A stretch of DNA of 64,000 bases from the NCBI GenBank assembly GCA_950022295.1, contig OX465600.1, forward strand, positions 227,933,782 to 227,997,781. The letters run 5' to 3'. The stretch comes from Bromus sterilis (lineage: Eukaryota > Streptophyta > Magnoliopsida > Poales > Poaceae). The notes under the pieces were generated by a model, which was not told the DNA's origin, did no database searches, and worked only from the letters and a program-made list of their open reading frames with translations. A program made the position numbers and the translations under genes. This document shows, piece after piece, positions 19,658 to 31,300 of the stretch; position 1 is the first letter of the stretch; each line of letters begins with the position of its first letter.

Positions 19658-22054
19658 TGTAAGGCCCGATATGCGGTACTATTTTAGATCTGGACGTTTC
19701 CGTCCAAACCCGAGGACAAAGCACATATCAGTCCCACCGCGACATATGAAGAAGTCATATATCCCGGATTTCAACATGATATCACAGCATTACAGATACA
19801 AGGTACAACATCACATACAATCGGCATACAGCTGACTGAATACATTACATCAGCGGAAGATAGATGTCTGAGTACAGACTACAATCAATGCCTAGTGGCA
19901 AAAGTAAAACACACCATGCCCACGTCCACACGGGTCCAGGCTCTCTGCCGGGGACCCCTAGCTAGTCGTCGTCGAGTCTTCGCGAAGGCGTCCAGAGGAA
20001 GAATCATCGAGCTCCACTGAAGTCCAAGGTCGTCGCATAACGTGCGAGAAGAGAGAAGAAAGGGGTGAGCTATATCAAAATCAATATAACTAACTTCTCA
20101 CGGTGAGAAGGGGTAGTGGTTGAGGTTGCAGCCGCACTAGCAATATATGAGTGGCTAACGTTCTATTCAGAGTAAGATGAGAACCAAGCATTCGATGAGG
20201 AAGCGCCTCCAAAAAGTCTTGCTATCCACCTACTTACGCAAGCATAACACCTATCCTATCCTTGTCCTCCCCATCATTACCCGATGATGAAGAAGCAGTC
20301 AAGGCACAGACACGTTGATCAAGTTTTAATTATGATAATCTCAGTTGTAGTTGTCTATGAACAAGGAGTAGGTCTCAAGTCGTCCATAACCGCGGATACG
20401 GCTTCTCGAAAAGATTTAACCCTGCAGGGGTGTACCAACTGCCCATTATAGACGTCGCATGCTCGTCCATCTCTCTCAGTTGCTACCCCTTAGAGGCAAC
20501 CATTTTATGATTTAGTCCTGAGAGATCCTAAACGACATAATCCCTCTAACTAACAACAAACAAATCGGGGTGGCCCCCGATGAGTCGACATCCAGCTCAG
20601 GAGCCGGCCGCGCTCTCAATCTGGTCTCTACCGTATGCCTCGGGTTTGGATTGCCGATTAATATCACATGAGATCGGGTCCTCATCCGGACAGGTTGGAC
20701 CAACAGGGAACCATGTCCCCACTGGCCCGGGTTGTTTTACAGAATATCTGCCAGGAGCGACCCAACAGACACACACACGATTTCAAATGGTAAATCAGCT
20801 TGGGACACCACTAGAAATGTTTGAAGCTAGGTAGGTAAGAAAAGGGGACCCCATAGCATCCCACACACGACTAGGCACGCTCAGTCTTGGAACCAATACC
20901 CGGAACTCGGGTCCTAGGTGACTCAAATGGAACAAAGCGTCGGGACGGGGTAACCTAGACCTTTCATCCTTCGTCGAATATAGTCAACATTATAACAATA
21001 ATCATATTATCCACAACAATATAATAATAAAGTGATAGCCCAAACCAAGGAGTAACATGAGGTAGAAGATTAGATAACATCCTAGCATGCATACTAAGCA
21101 GGGGCTGAGCAGCGAGCAATAGTAACATAGCCGAGCAAGGTTTGCTGGGATGTGGAGGACATGGCTGTTTGGGTTTAAATATGGAGGCATAAATATAAGG
21201 TGGTAGGATCAAGCAATCGTTCTATCCTAGAACTAGGCAGGTGAGCTGAAAGTTATAAGCATGATATATGCTCCCCCTTACCTGATGAGAAGATCGGTGC
21301 CGAAGGTGAAGTCGATCGCACGCTCGCATCGTCTTCGACGGTAACCCCGGTAGCACGCAAGACGGCAAACACTGGAAAGCAATCAACGAGCGAGCACTCT
21401 ATTACTACGAGGCAAACACGAGCAAGCATCAACAAGAAGGCAACACGGGACATCGCACTACGGCATCACACCTACCGTCGAGAGCGGTTACTAACATGTT
21501 AAGTGGGGCATCGGTCACTCACGATGATACTGCACGATTATCATTAGTTCAAGTTGTTTAGCTACCATGGTGAGCAAGGTTGTTAGCATGGCAACACACA
21601 CAAGCACGACAAGAGGTTAAGCATAAAGAATCTACCTATGCTAGTCAGTTTAAGTGAGGCAACACCCTAAACATGCATAACACTAAGTGCCCCACGATGA
21701 TTAAAGAATTTGGTACTGATCTGACCTAACCCATATTTTAGGTTGGTTAACAACAACAAACAATGGCACCAACACAAAGTACACGACAAACTAATCAAGA
21801 TACATATAAAGAACACCCCAAACGGAGTTACAGGTAAAAAGATATGAGCATTACAAGTTATGACTACATGATGTTTACAACAGGGAGCATACTTTAGAGC
21901 AATGCAACAATTAGCTAATGAATGCAAACATGCACCAAAATGATATGCAACTAAAATAGACATGGCAGGCAAGGCATGGCAAAAGGAATCATGCAAATAG
22001 GCATCATGGTTCACTAGTTATAAGCAATGCAAAATGCAACAAAACAACACTGGT
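19658..22054. repeat. Unit B of the triplicated repeat
   Basis: Starts TGTAAGGCCCGATATGCGG and follows unit A through all the same landmarks, then extends about 345 bases further (from 'gatctgacctaac') before a sharp join at 'acactggt'. The equivalent of that join in C continues 'ctaggactta'. B carries more differences from A and C than they carry from each other in several blocks, for example 20461-20560. Confidence 0.85.
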
Positions 22055-24010
22055 TCCACCGTGACATATGACTACGTCATATATCCCAGGTTTCAACATG
22101 ATATCACAACATTACAGCTACAAAGATACAACATCTCATACATAGGGCATACAGCTGCCTGAATACAATACATCAGCGGAAGATACATGTCTGAGTACAA
22201 ATTACAATCAAAAGCCTAATGGAAAAGGTAAAACACACCATGCCCATGTCCACACGGGTCCAGGCTCTCCGCCGAGGACCCCTAGCTAGTCGTCCTCGAG
22301 TCTTCACGAAGGCGTCGAGCAGAAGGATCGTCGAGCTCCTCTGAAGTCCAATATCATTGACGTAACGTGCGATAAGAGAGAAGAAATGGGGTGAGCTATA
22401 TCAAAATAAATATAAATAACTTCTCACGGCGAGAAGGGGGTAGTGGTTGAGGTTGCAGCCGCACTAGCAATATATGAGTGGTTAACGTTCTATTCAGAGT
22501 AAGATGAGGACCAAGCATTCGATGAGAAATCGCCTCCAACAAGTCTTGCTATCCACCTACTTACGCAAACATAACACCTATCCTATCCTTGTCCTCCCCA
22601 TCATCACCCGATGATAAAGAAGCAGTCAAGACACGCACACGGTGATTCAAGTTTTAGTTTTGATTATCTCAGTTGTAGTTGTCTATGAACAAGGAGTAGG
22701 TCTCAAGTCGTCCATAACCGTGGACACGGCTTCTCGAAAAGATTTAACCCTGCAGGGGTGTACCAACTTCCCATTATAGGCGTCGCATGTACGCCCAGTT
22801 TCCGCTTGGCGAGTGAAGTGCCTAAAACTCCGGAACGTCAGAGTCCCTCTAACCAACAACGCACAGTTCCGGGTGGCCCCCGGCGAGTCGACATCCAACT
22901 CAAAAGCCGGCCGCGCTCTCGAATCGGTCTCTATCGTCTGTAGCAGGTTTGGATTGCCGGGTAATTCTCACATGAGGTCCGGGTCCTCAGCCGGACAGGT
23001 TGGACCAATAGGGAAACCATTTCCCCACTGGCCCGATATGCAATAAGAACGAAAAATTCTGCTAGGAGCGACCCGACAGACATATGCATGGTTGGCAAAT
23101 GGCAAATAAGCTTGGGACACCACTAGAACTGTTTGAAGCTAGGTAGTAAGACAAGGGGACCCCATAGCATCCCACACACGATTAGGCACGCTCATCAAAA
23201 GACACAATACCCGGAACTCGGATCCTAGGTGACTCGAATGGAACAAAGCGTCGGGGCAGGATAACCTAGACCTTCCATCCTTCGTCGAATATAGTCAACA
23301 TTATAATAATAATATCATCCACAACAATATAATAATGTGATAGCGCAATCCAAAGAGTAACAGGGTAACAGATAGATAGCATCCTAGCATGTATACTAAA
23401 CAGTGGCTGAGCCGCGAGCAATAGTAACATAGCAGTATAGGGTTTGCTGGGATGTGGAGGACATGGCTGTTTGGATTTATTTGAGAGGCATGAATATAAA
23501 GTGGTGGGATCAAGCAATCGTTCTATCCTACACCTAGGCAGGTGAGCTGAAAGTTATAAGCATGATATATGCTCCCCCTTACCTGATAAGAAGTCGGTGT
23601 CGTAGGTGTAGTCGATCGCACACTCGCATCGTCTCCGTAGGTACCCGCGAGAACGCACAAGACGTAAAAACTGGAAACCAATCAATGAGCAAGCACTCTA
23701 TTACTACGAGGCAATCATAAGAAGCATCAACAGGAAGGCACCACGAGACATTGCACTACGACATCGCACCTACCGTCGAAAGCGGTTACTAACAGGTTAA
23801 GTGGGGTATCGGTCACACACGACGATACCGCACGTTTATATTGGTTCAAGTTGTTCAGCTACACAAGGTGAGCAAGCTTGTTAACATGGCATCTCACACA
23901 AGCATGGCAAGAAGGTTAAGCATAAGTAAACTATACAATCTAGTCATTTTATGTGAGGCAACACCCTAAACATGCATAACACTAAGTGCCGCACGATGAT
24001 TATTTCATTT
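22055..24010. repeat. Unit C of the triplicated repeat, 5' end missing
   Basis: Starts inside the unit at 'tccaccgtgacatatgac', lacking the first 70 or so bases that A and B have. It then follows the same landmarks and runs without a break into the single-copy remainder, so C is the copy joined to the original right half. It is closer to A than to B by eye. Confidence 0.85.
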
Positions 24011-26614
24011 GGTACTGATCTGCCCTAAACCATATTTTAGGTTGGTTAACAACATCAAACAATGGCACCAACAAAAAGTACATGAAATTCTAATCAAGAT
24101 ACATATAAAGATCACTCCAGGATTTACGGTTAAAAAGATACGAGCAACACAAGATATGAACACATGCTATTTACACCAGGGAGCATACTTTAGAGTAATG
24201 AAACAATTAGCTACTGAATGCAAACATGCATCAAAATGACATGTAAATGCAGTAGACATGACAAGGAAGGCATGACAACAGGTTTCATGTATATGGACAT
24301 CAAGAACAATTATTTATAGCCCATGCAAAATGCAAAAAAACATTACTGGTCTAGGACTTAGTAAAATTACAGGGCATGTGACAGAAAACAACAGGTTGCA
24401 CTTTGGGGGCTCAACAACTATATGACCAGCAAGGATATCATGGCAAGGCAAAGCATGGCATCAAATTACACATAACAAGGATTCCTGGATTACATGGGAG
24501 CTAATTCATATGAGCAACAAATCATTAACTAAGGCATCAATGTTGCAACTAAACATAAACAACATCACATTTTAACCAGGTCACCACTTTGGAGCAAGAA
24601 TTAATATAGCTACAGCAAGCAAACATGACAAGTGAAAGCATGGAATTGAATTACACATGATGCTTAACACACAAGAGAAAGAATCAATAGCATAGGCCTC
24701 ACGGATGCGACACAATCATCAACCAAAGTTGCAACAAAATAACAACAGCAGCAGGTTACGACCTGGTGCCCACTTCAACACAAGTTTGCACCACCCTAAT
24801 GACCTCAAAAGGATTAACTTCCTAAATACGAACGCTAGAGCACACAATTATGAGCAATCTGTCTTTTGGGCGCAAAGTGATCCGGGCTACGGTTCTAACG
24901 CTATCGTCATCGCAAAACAGAATCAACGACAAGTATTCTCAGACTTAGCAGAAAAAACAGCAGGGTAAAGAGAGAAAAAAAGAGGGGCGGTGGGCTGCTC
25001 ACCTCGTGGGCCTCGCCCCAAAAGCGAGATGGGCGAGGGTTAGTGCGGGTTCGCCCTGTGCGAGGGGAGGCCTCGGGCCGGCTGGAGGCTAGGCTGGCGC
25101 GCGAGGTGGGCCACGGCTGGCTGGGCCGGCCCACCAGCGGTCGACGACGGCGGGGCTGTGCCCAATCCGAGCTGGATCGTGTATTCGAGGGCGCGGCGGC
25201 TGGCGACGCTCCGGCGTCTACGGCTGCCGGCGAGGGAGGCCGGGGCAGGGGCGCACGAGGTGGAGGCGAGTACGACGGCGGGCCCCAGGCGGCGGCGCAA
25301 CGAGGAGTCCGGGGCGGCGCGAGCTCGGGCGTGGAGCGGCCCGCGGTGAGCTCGCTGAGGCTCCATGGCGGCTGGTCGCCGGCGTCCTGCAGCGAGAGAG
25401 AGGGAGAGGTGAGAGGCCGAGGGGGAGAGGAGGGAAGAGAGGAGAGGGTCCGACGCGGTGCGTCTCGGCTCGCCGGAGTGCGGCCGGCGGCTGCCGGGTG
25501 TCGGAGGCGGCGTTGCAGGCTTCTCGGCCCAGATCCGGGCCCGACGGCGGTGGTTGCGGGCCCGCGCGGCCCGGGTCGCGGTTGAGGCCGGCTATGCTGT
25601 GGTGGAGGGGAGAGGAAGCCACGTGGCGCGCTCTAGGCCGTTGATCTGCAGATCTGACGGTCAGATCTAACCAGGGGCTAGGGTTTCGAGTTTGGAGGGG
25701 ATTTGGGGGTGGGTGTTTTAGGAGGGGATGGCTACAATTTTTCCTATGGGAACCCTAGAAAATGGTGGAAGGGGCTGGTGGTCTTTATATAGGGCAGACG
25801 CTTTATGCTGAAGCCAGATCATACTACTACAAACTACTGTGATTAAACCGTTGGTTCCGGGTTGTCTTTCTCGCGGGGATGTCAAGGAAGGGAACTCGGG
25901 AGCATTTATAATTATTACAAATTACTATTATATATTGCTGCATCAACTTATGTTGCATTGTTATTTCATTCATGTTATTATAAACTGTTGACTATTCTCA
26001 TCTCATGCTGCAAGACTCGACTGAAGATGCTAGTCTTCGATAGGCCTAGCATATTCCCTCTTACCATGGTATTTCTATCTTGCATTCCACTATACAGCCT
26101 CTTCATCCATTTTGATACAAGTGCATAAATGCTTAGAATGCCTGGGTTTAAGTCTCGCTGAGTAAGCTAGATACTCATCCTTGCTTTATTTCCCCCCTTT
26201 GTTTTATATACCCGACTGGTTGCTGCCATCAGACGTTGGAGCCCAGGAGCAGGAGTACCCCGATGGCGCCTACTACGACGTCGAGTTCCCCGTCGACCAG
26301 GAGTAGTCCAGTGGTTCACAGGCAGGAGGCCTCGCCTTTTCGATCTGTATCTCTGATGTTATTTGTGCTAGCCTTCTTAAGGCAAAACTTGACTAAATGT
26401 CTGTACTCAGATATTATGATTGTATAACTTATGTATTCAAATCCTCGTGAAACTTGGCTTGTGATATCAAATCTTTATCTTATTTGTGTCTAGTGTTGTG
26501 CTGTGATATTCTACCGATTCACCCTGATCTCGATTATGTACAGTGTGTGCATGATTAAGTACATGATCGCAAATCGAGGGTGTTACATATTGCATCAACT
26601 ATTGGCATTCTTCC

Positions 26615-27615
26615 TGTCGTCGGAATGTGACGACAGATGCCATGGGGATGGCTAAAGTGAGGGGAAGACGCGAGGGAGAGACTGTCGATGGTGCCGGAAT
26701 CGGGTTGGGCACAAGCACGGTGAGGAACACCACGATGTACCCAGGTTCAGGGCTCTCCTGAGAGATAACACCCCTACTCCTGCTTGTCTCCTCGATATAA
26801 ATGAGATCACGAACGACAATAATTGCTCTCTGATCTATTCAGGGGAAGGTGAGAACTGCCGTGGGCATAGCTCTCTCCTGCTTCCCTGAGGAGTAATGGC
26901 GAGCAGTGAATGAATTGGGGAGAATGTGAGTCTGTCTAGCGTCCCTCACACAGGAGGGGTACCCCTGGTTCTTATAGTGTGAGCCCGGGGTACATTGGTA
27001 ATTACACTTCCGATTGGGCCCAGCTGTCATCCTCCAGTCGGCTGGGGCCCACCGACTGCGCCTCTCCGGGTGATCCGGACCCGACAAGCGGCTGCCCATG
27101 CTGTAGCCCTGTAGGGTATGATGATGAACAGTGGAGCTACGAGCTGTTGTCTTTTCGTCCTGTCCGCGGAATCGGCGGAGAGGCCGACAACACATCTCTG
27201 ACAGATCTTCGAAGTGACTTGGCTTCCCTGCCACCCCGATCTATCAGGATTGCGCATTTATGACTTTGTACCCGGAGGCCCGACTGGTCCCAAGTCAACT
27301 TTGTGAGATGATGAAGGGTGCCGATTGCGCCTGGGCCGACTGTTGGCTTTCGGTATGACCGATTGCTCTTGGTCACTCGGCCATGCCGGTGCCCAACTCG
27401 GCCCAGCTGCAGCCCAATCGGTTGTTGGTCGAAGAAGTAGAAGGATGGCCCGATCGCGCCTGGGCCGGCTGCTAGCATTCGGTACGGCTGATTGCCCAGA
27501 GGCAATCGGCCGTACGTCTGCCTAGCTCGGCCCAGCTGCAGCCCAATCGGTCCAGCCTTGTCTTGAAAGATTCCTTTCGCATGGGTGACTCTACCCGGGT
27601 ACCAATCCCCCGACA
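26615..27615 (-). repeat. Gypsy 3' LTR
   Basis: 1001 bases, TGTCGTCGGAATGTGACG at the left and CCCCCGACA at the right. The matching LTR is at 51350-52364. Differences are spread evenly and mainly transitions; one 14-base insertion near 51673 (tagtgtctagtg) is present only in the other LTR. Confidence 0.93.
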
Positions 27616-28373
27616 TTAGCCACTAAAGCTGTAAATGTCCCACGGTCATGTGACCGCGGGGCCTTTGCAGTTTTCCTTCTATCTTCGCTATCTTCCGAAT
27701 GCCTTGGCCGCATCGAGTGCGTCATTCCGAGTTCATCGATTCACTCGGAGATCACACTCGGCTGACCAACTTTTTCGTCCGACTTGATTTGTAGTGTTGC
27801 CGACTTCTTTCTTCACTTTTTGAAAATCACTTCTTTTGCCGACTTCACTGCTGAGTTGAACTTGATGCGATCCGATTGCTTTCCAACGGTTACCTTGACC
27901 GCCGCTCAGACCAACCCACGACACACATCGCTTCCGATTCCCCGGGGAGCAGTTAATGCGCCGGGCCCCACGACCCACGCGCGACTTGACATAACTGCAG
28001 ACCGGGGGCTCCACGTCGCACGCCTCGCCTTATGCGCCAGGATCCTTTGTGCCGAAATTGCCGACTGTGGTACAGATACACGCGGCCACACCGATTGGTG
28101 TGGCTGCACACGCGATCCGACTACACACCCCCGCCGCGCTGATAAGCCCACGGGGGTGCCTCGGGCTCTCCTCTCGCCCCACTTCTCCTCCTTCCTCTCG
28201 CTCTCGCTGCGCTGCCGCTGCTCCTCCGCTGCTCCGGCGAACTTCGCTCCTGCGCGCGCGTCTCCATTGCCGCACGCGAGATCTGCTCCGGCCATTCTCC
28301 GCAAGCTCCTCCGCCGCCGCGACCGCTCGGATGCACTCCGCCACCGCCTCATCTTTCTGCTTCCTTCTTCACC
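27616..28373. other. Non-coding DNA between the Gypsy 3' LTR and the antisense gene
   Basis: No gene is seen on the Gypsy sense strand. On the plus strand this region precedes the antisense gene and may contain its promoter, but no TATA box can be picked. The pyrimidine-rich stretch at 28170-28370 would suit a 5' UTR. Plus-strand frames across it are GC-driven. Confidence 0.35.
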
Positions 28374-31300
28374 ATGCCGGCGAACGACATGGCCGCCGCT
28401 CGGGACACCTCCGCCGCTAGCCGGGGCCGGTGGAAGGGCTCCACCGTCAATGCCGGCGAGATCCAGACGCTCGTCCAAGCCCGCAAGATGCCGGGCGACA
28501 TCCTTTGGCGCGCTCCCGGCAGCGAGATCGTGCCCGAGGCGCGTGCTGGCGATCGGGTCGTCTTCATCGCGCACTTCGAGCGCGGATTCGGACTTCCCAC
28601 CAGCACCTTCTTCCGCGGCTTCCTCGACTTCCACCGACTGCAGCCGCGCCATCTAGCGGCAAAATTCATCATGATTCTCTCCGGCTTCGTCACGCTCTAC
28701 GAGGGCTATCTCGGATGTCGCCCCAGCATCGGCTTGTGGAAGCGCTTCTTCAATCTCCGAGCTCACAATGCTCGGACGGGAGTTGTGTTTCCGAGTTCCG
28801 AGGGCGGCGAGCCGATTCACGAGACGACGATGACCGACTGCGGCAGCTGCCTCGTCGCATCCGGAGCCCACGGATACAAGTCTCCCGCAATCATCCAATC
28901 CTGCAAGAACTGGCAGACGACCTTCTTCTACGTCAAGTCGCCCGACAATGGCCCCGACCTCTTGAATTTGCCCGAGTTCACACTTGCGCGGCCGACTGAG
29001 AAATATCAGTGGTCGTGCAAGTATGGAGTCGGTGACTGCGATATCGACGCCCAAGTCGCCAGGGACGCCCGACTGGAGAAGGACGGACTGCAGCCGCTTG
29101 ATCTTGTGGCCACCTGGCTTCAAGTCTGAGTGCTCCCTCTGCAGCGCCGAGTTCACAGGATCTGCGACATGTCAAACGCCCGAGATCCCACTCGGATATG
29201 CACTCGGAGAATGAGCGTCGAGGAGCAGTGCGCCCAACTGAAGACGCGCACGAGCAGTAAGATCCCAGAGCCCTTCAGCTTTGGCCTGGAGTGCTTGAGC
29301 CGCCGAGTGAAAGCTCCCGAGGTATGCTCCGACTGCCTTTTTCCTGCCGACTGCTTTACTACTTGCCTCTCATACTTAGCTTATTTTACAACTTCCTTCT
29401 TATTTCTCAGCACTTTATTCAGTCCGATGTGATGGAGGACAGCCAAGTTGCCGGACAATACGCCCCTAACCGTGAGGAGGAGGATCCCGAGGACCTTGAG
29501 TACCACGACGATTTCTCCTTGTTCGAGTCGAGCAGTGAGGACGACCTCTCCAACGACTTTGCCGATGCCGACGAACCCAATGCCACTGCCGACACCAGGG
29601 CTGCCGACCCCAGCGCTGCAGATCAAGGGGGTACGCGTGACCCTTCCCTTGAGCAATTTCTTAATGAATGGAGTGACGACGACAACGTCTCAAAAGTTGG
29701 TGATTCCGATGCAGCTTCACGCACCAAGCCTCCGAAAGCGCCACTCAAACACGCCTCGGCTGCCGGCTCCTCTTCTGGCGTCGCATCCGGGAGGGCGGCC
29801 AAGGCTGCGGCGATTTCCCCCAAAGGGAAGAAACCTCAGGTCACGCACACTCGGGTGCCGGTTGGAAAATCACCAATCGGCAAGTCCAAGGCTGGCCCAG
29901 TTCTGCGGGAGGGCCCCCTGGACGTCACTCCACTGCGCTACCGAATGCCCCTGGGAGCTCCGAGGACTGTTGCGTAAGCCCTTGTCTCTCTGTCTTGATC
30001 TTGGTTTTCTTTCCTTGTACTGATTTATTTCCTCTTTTCCCTCTTAGGAGCCCGATTGATCTCGATGACATCGACTCGGAGGTCCCAGCGAACACCGGCC
30101 CGATTGCTGCACCCACCATCCCTACGGAAGGGACTCGCAAACGGCAGCCGGCTCCGCATCGCTCCTCCAAGGATGCCGAGCGCGCCGCCAAGAAAGCTCG
30201 CGGCGAACCCGTTACCACAATCAGCAAGCCTCTGCCCAAGGCCTCTGCTTCTACCACTGCCTCCAAGACTTCCAAGAGGGCGGCCGACCAGGGAGCTGTC
30301 GGCGACGAGGGAACGCACACGGACGACCCGATTGCTCCGTCCCCGCCGCGAGTCTCCGACCCTGTCTCCGACCTCCTTGCGACCACCACTTCGCTGATCT
30401 TGACGACCACCCCGCCGATCATGTCAACTGTGCCTCCGACCTCGCCTCGGCCGACTTCGCGTCGGCCGACTTCTCCTCCGCCGATCGTCACTGCTCCAAT
30501 GATGACTTTGGCGCCGCCAGAACCGACCAATGCCTCCTCTGCACTGCTGCTCCAAGACCCGCCGACAAGAACACCGTCTCCTGCCTCGACTTCCCTGATG
30601 AAAACCGTGGACCAGTTTCAGTCCGAGTATTCCCGCATCGGGCATGTCGGAGCCGAGCCCGACGCCTCCTCTCGCCTCCCGCTGGCCTCTCATGGTCCCA
30701 CGTCGGCGGCCTTCAATCGGGTGAAGGACTTCACCAACGCCATGGTCCATGACCTCCGAGCTCTTGACCGCAATCACGCGATGAGTTTCCTTAGATTTTT
30801 TTCGTGCCGTCCTCAGATCGGTAGACTTTTCTTCCGGTGGGTGCGCGCAAGCGCACCCACTGGGTGTAGTCCCCGAGATTCGGGCCGATTGTTTACAATC
30901 GGTTCAAATATTTTTCGTTTTCACTTCGTGCCGTCCTTAAATCGGGAAACTTTTCTTCCAGTGGGTGCGAGAAAGCGCACCCACTGGGTGTAGTCCCCGA
31001 GATTTGGGCCGATTGTTTACAATCGGTTCGGATCTTTTTCGTTTTGACTTCATGCCGTCCTCAAATTGGGAAACTTTCCTTCCAGTGGGTGCGCGCAAGC
31101 GCACCCACTGGGTGTAGTCCCCGAGATTCGGGCCGATTGCTTGCAATCGATTCGGATCTTCCTTTGGTTTTTGCCTCCGGTGCTGACTTCACTTTTCTGT
31201 CCAGACTGTTATCGAAGAAAAACGCCAGGTCTTCGAGAAACTTCTCGAGGCCTACACCGCCAGTCTCCGAGCTCTCGCCTCTGCTCAGCTCGAGGTGAAC

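Larger units (their letters stand above)
17634..26587. repeat. Unclassified 9-kb repeat with an internally triplicated 2-kb unit
   Basis: The left edge is TGTAAGGCACGATATGCGG and the right edge GAGGGTGTTACA. The first 6.4 kb consists of three diverged copies of one unit. The last part (24011-26587) is single copy: non-coding sequence, then a GC-rich block (24980-25700), a TATA-like 'ctttatatagggc' at about 25783-25795, and a terminal stretch. Both edges have the TGTAA/TTACA form, which would suit an LTR or another long-terminal element, but no target duplication is visible (tgaac left, tattg right). No protein domain was recognised in any frame, so it is non-autonomous if mobile. Confidence 0.55.

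Noticed and set aside
25040..25622. ORFs of 108-180 codons on both strands
   Set aside because: Overlapping frames in a GC-rich block with low-complexity composition; no start context or domain supports a gene.
17634..26587. DNA transposon with terminal inverted repeats TGTAA/TTACA
   Set aside because: Only five bases are inverted, no target duplication exists and no transposase was found, so I left it unclassified.
27906..28652. Minus-strand ORF of 248 codons
   Set aside because: It is the shadow of the antisense gene's first exon and upstream region; its composition is Arg/Ala/Glu-rich without a domain.
29925..30530. Minus-strand ORF of 201 codons inside the Gypsy element
   Set aside because: It is opposite to exons 2-3 of the antisense gene and Gly/Val-rich; the plus frame has splice-phase support.
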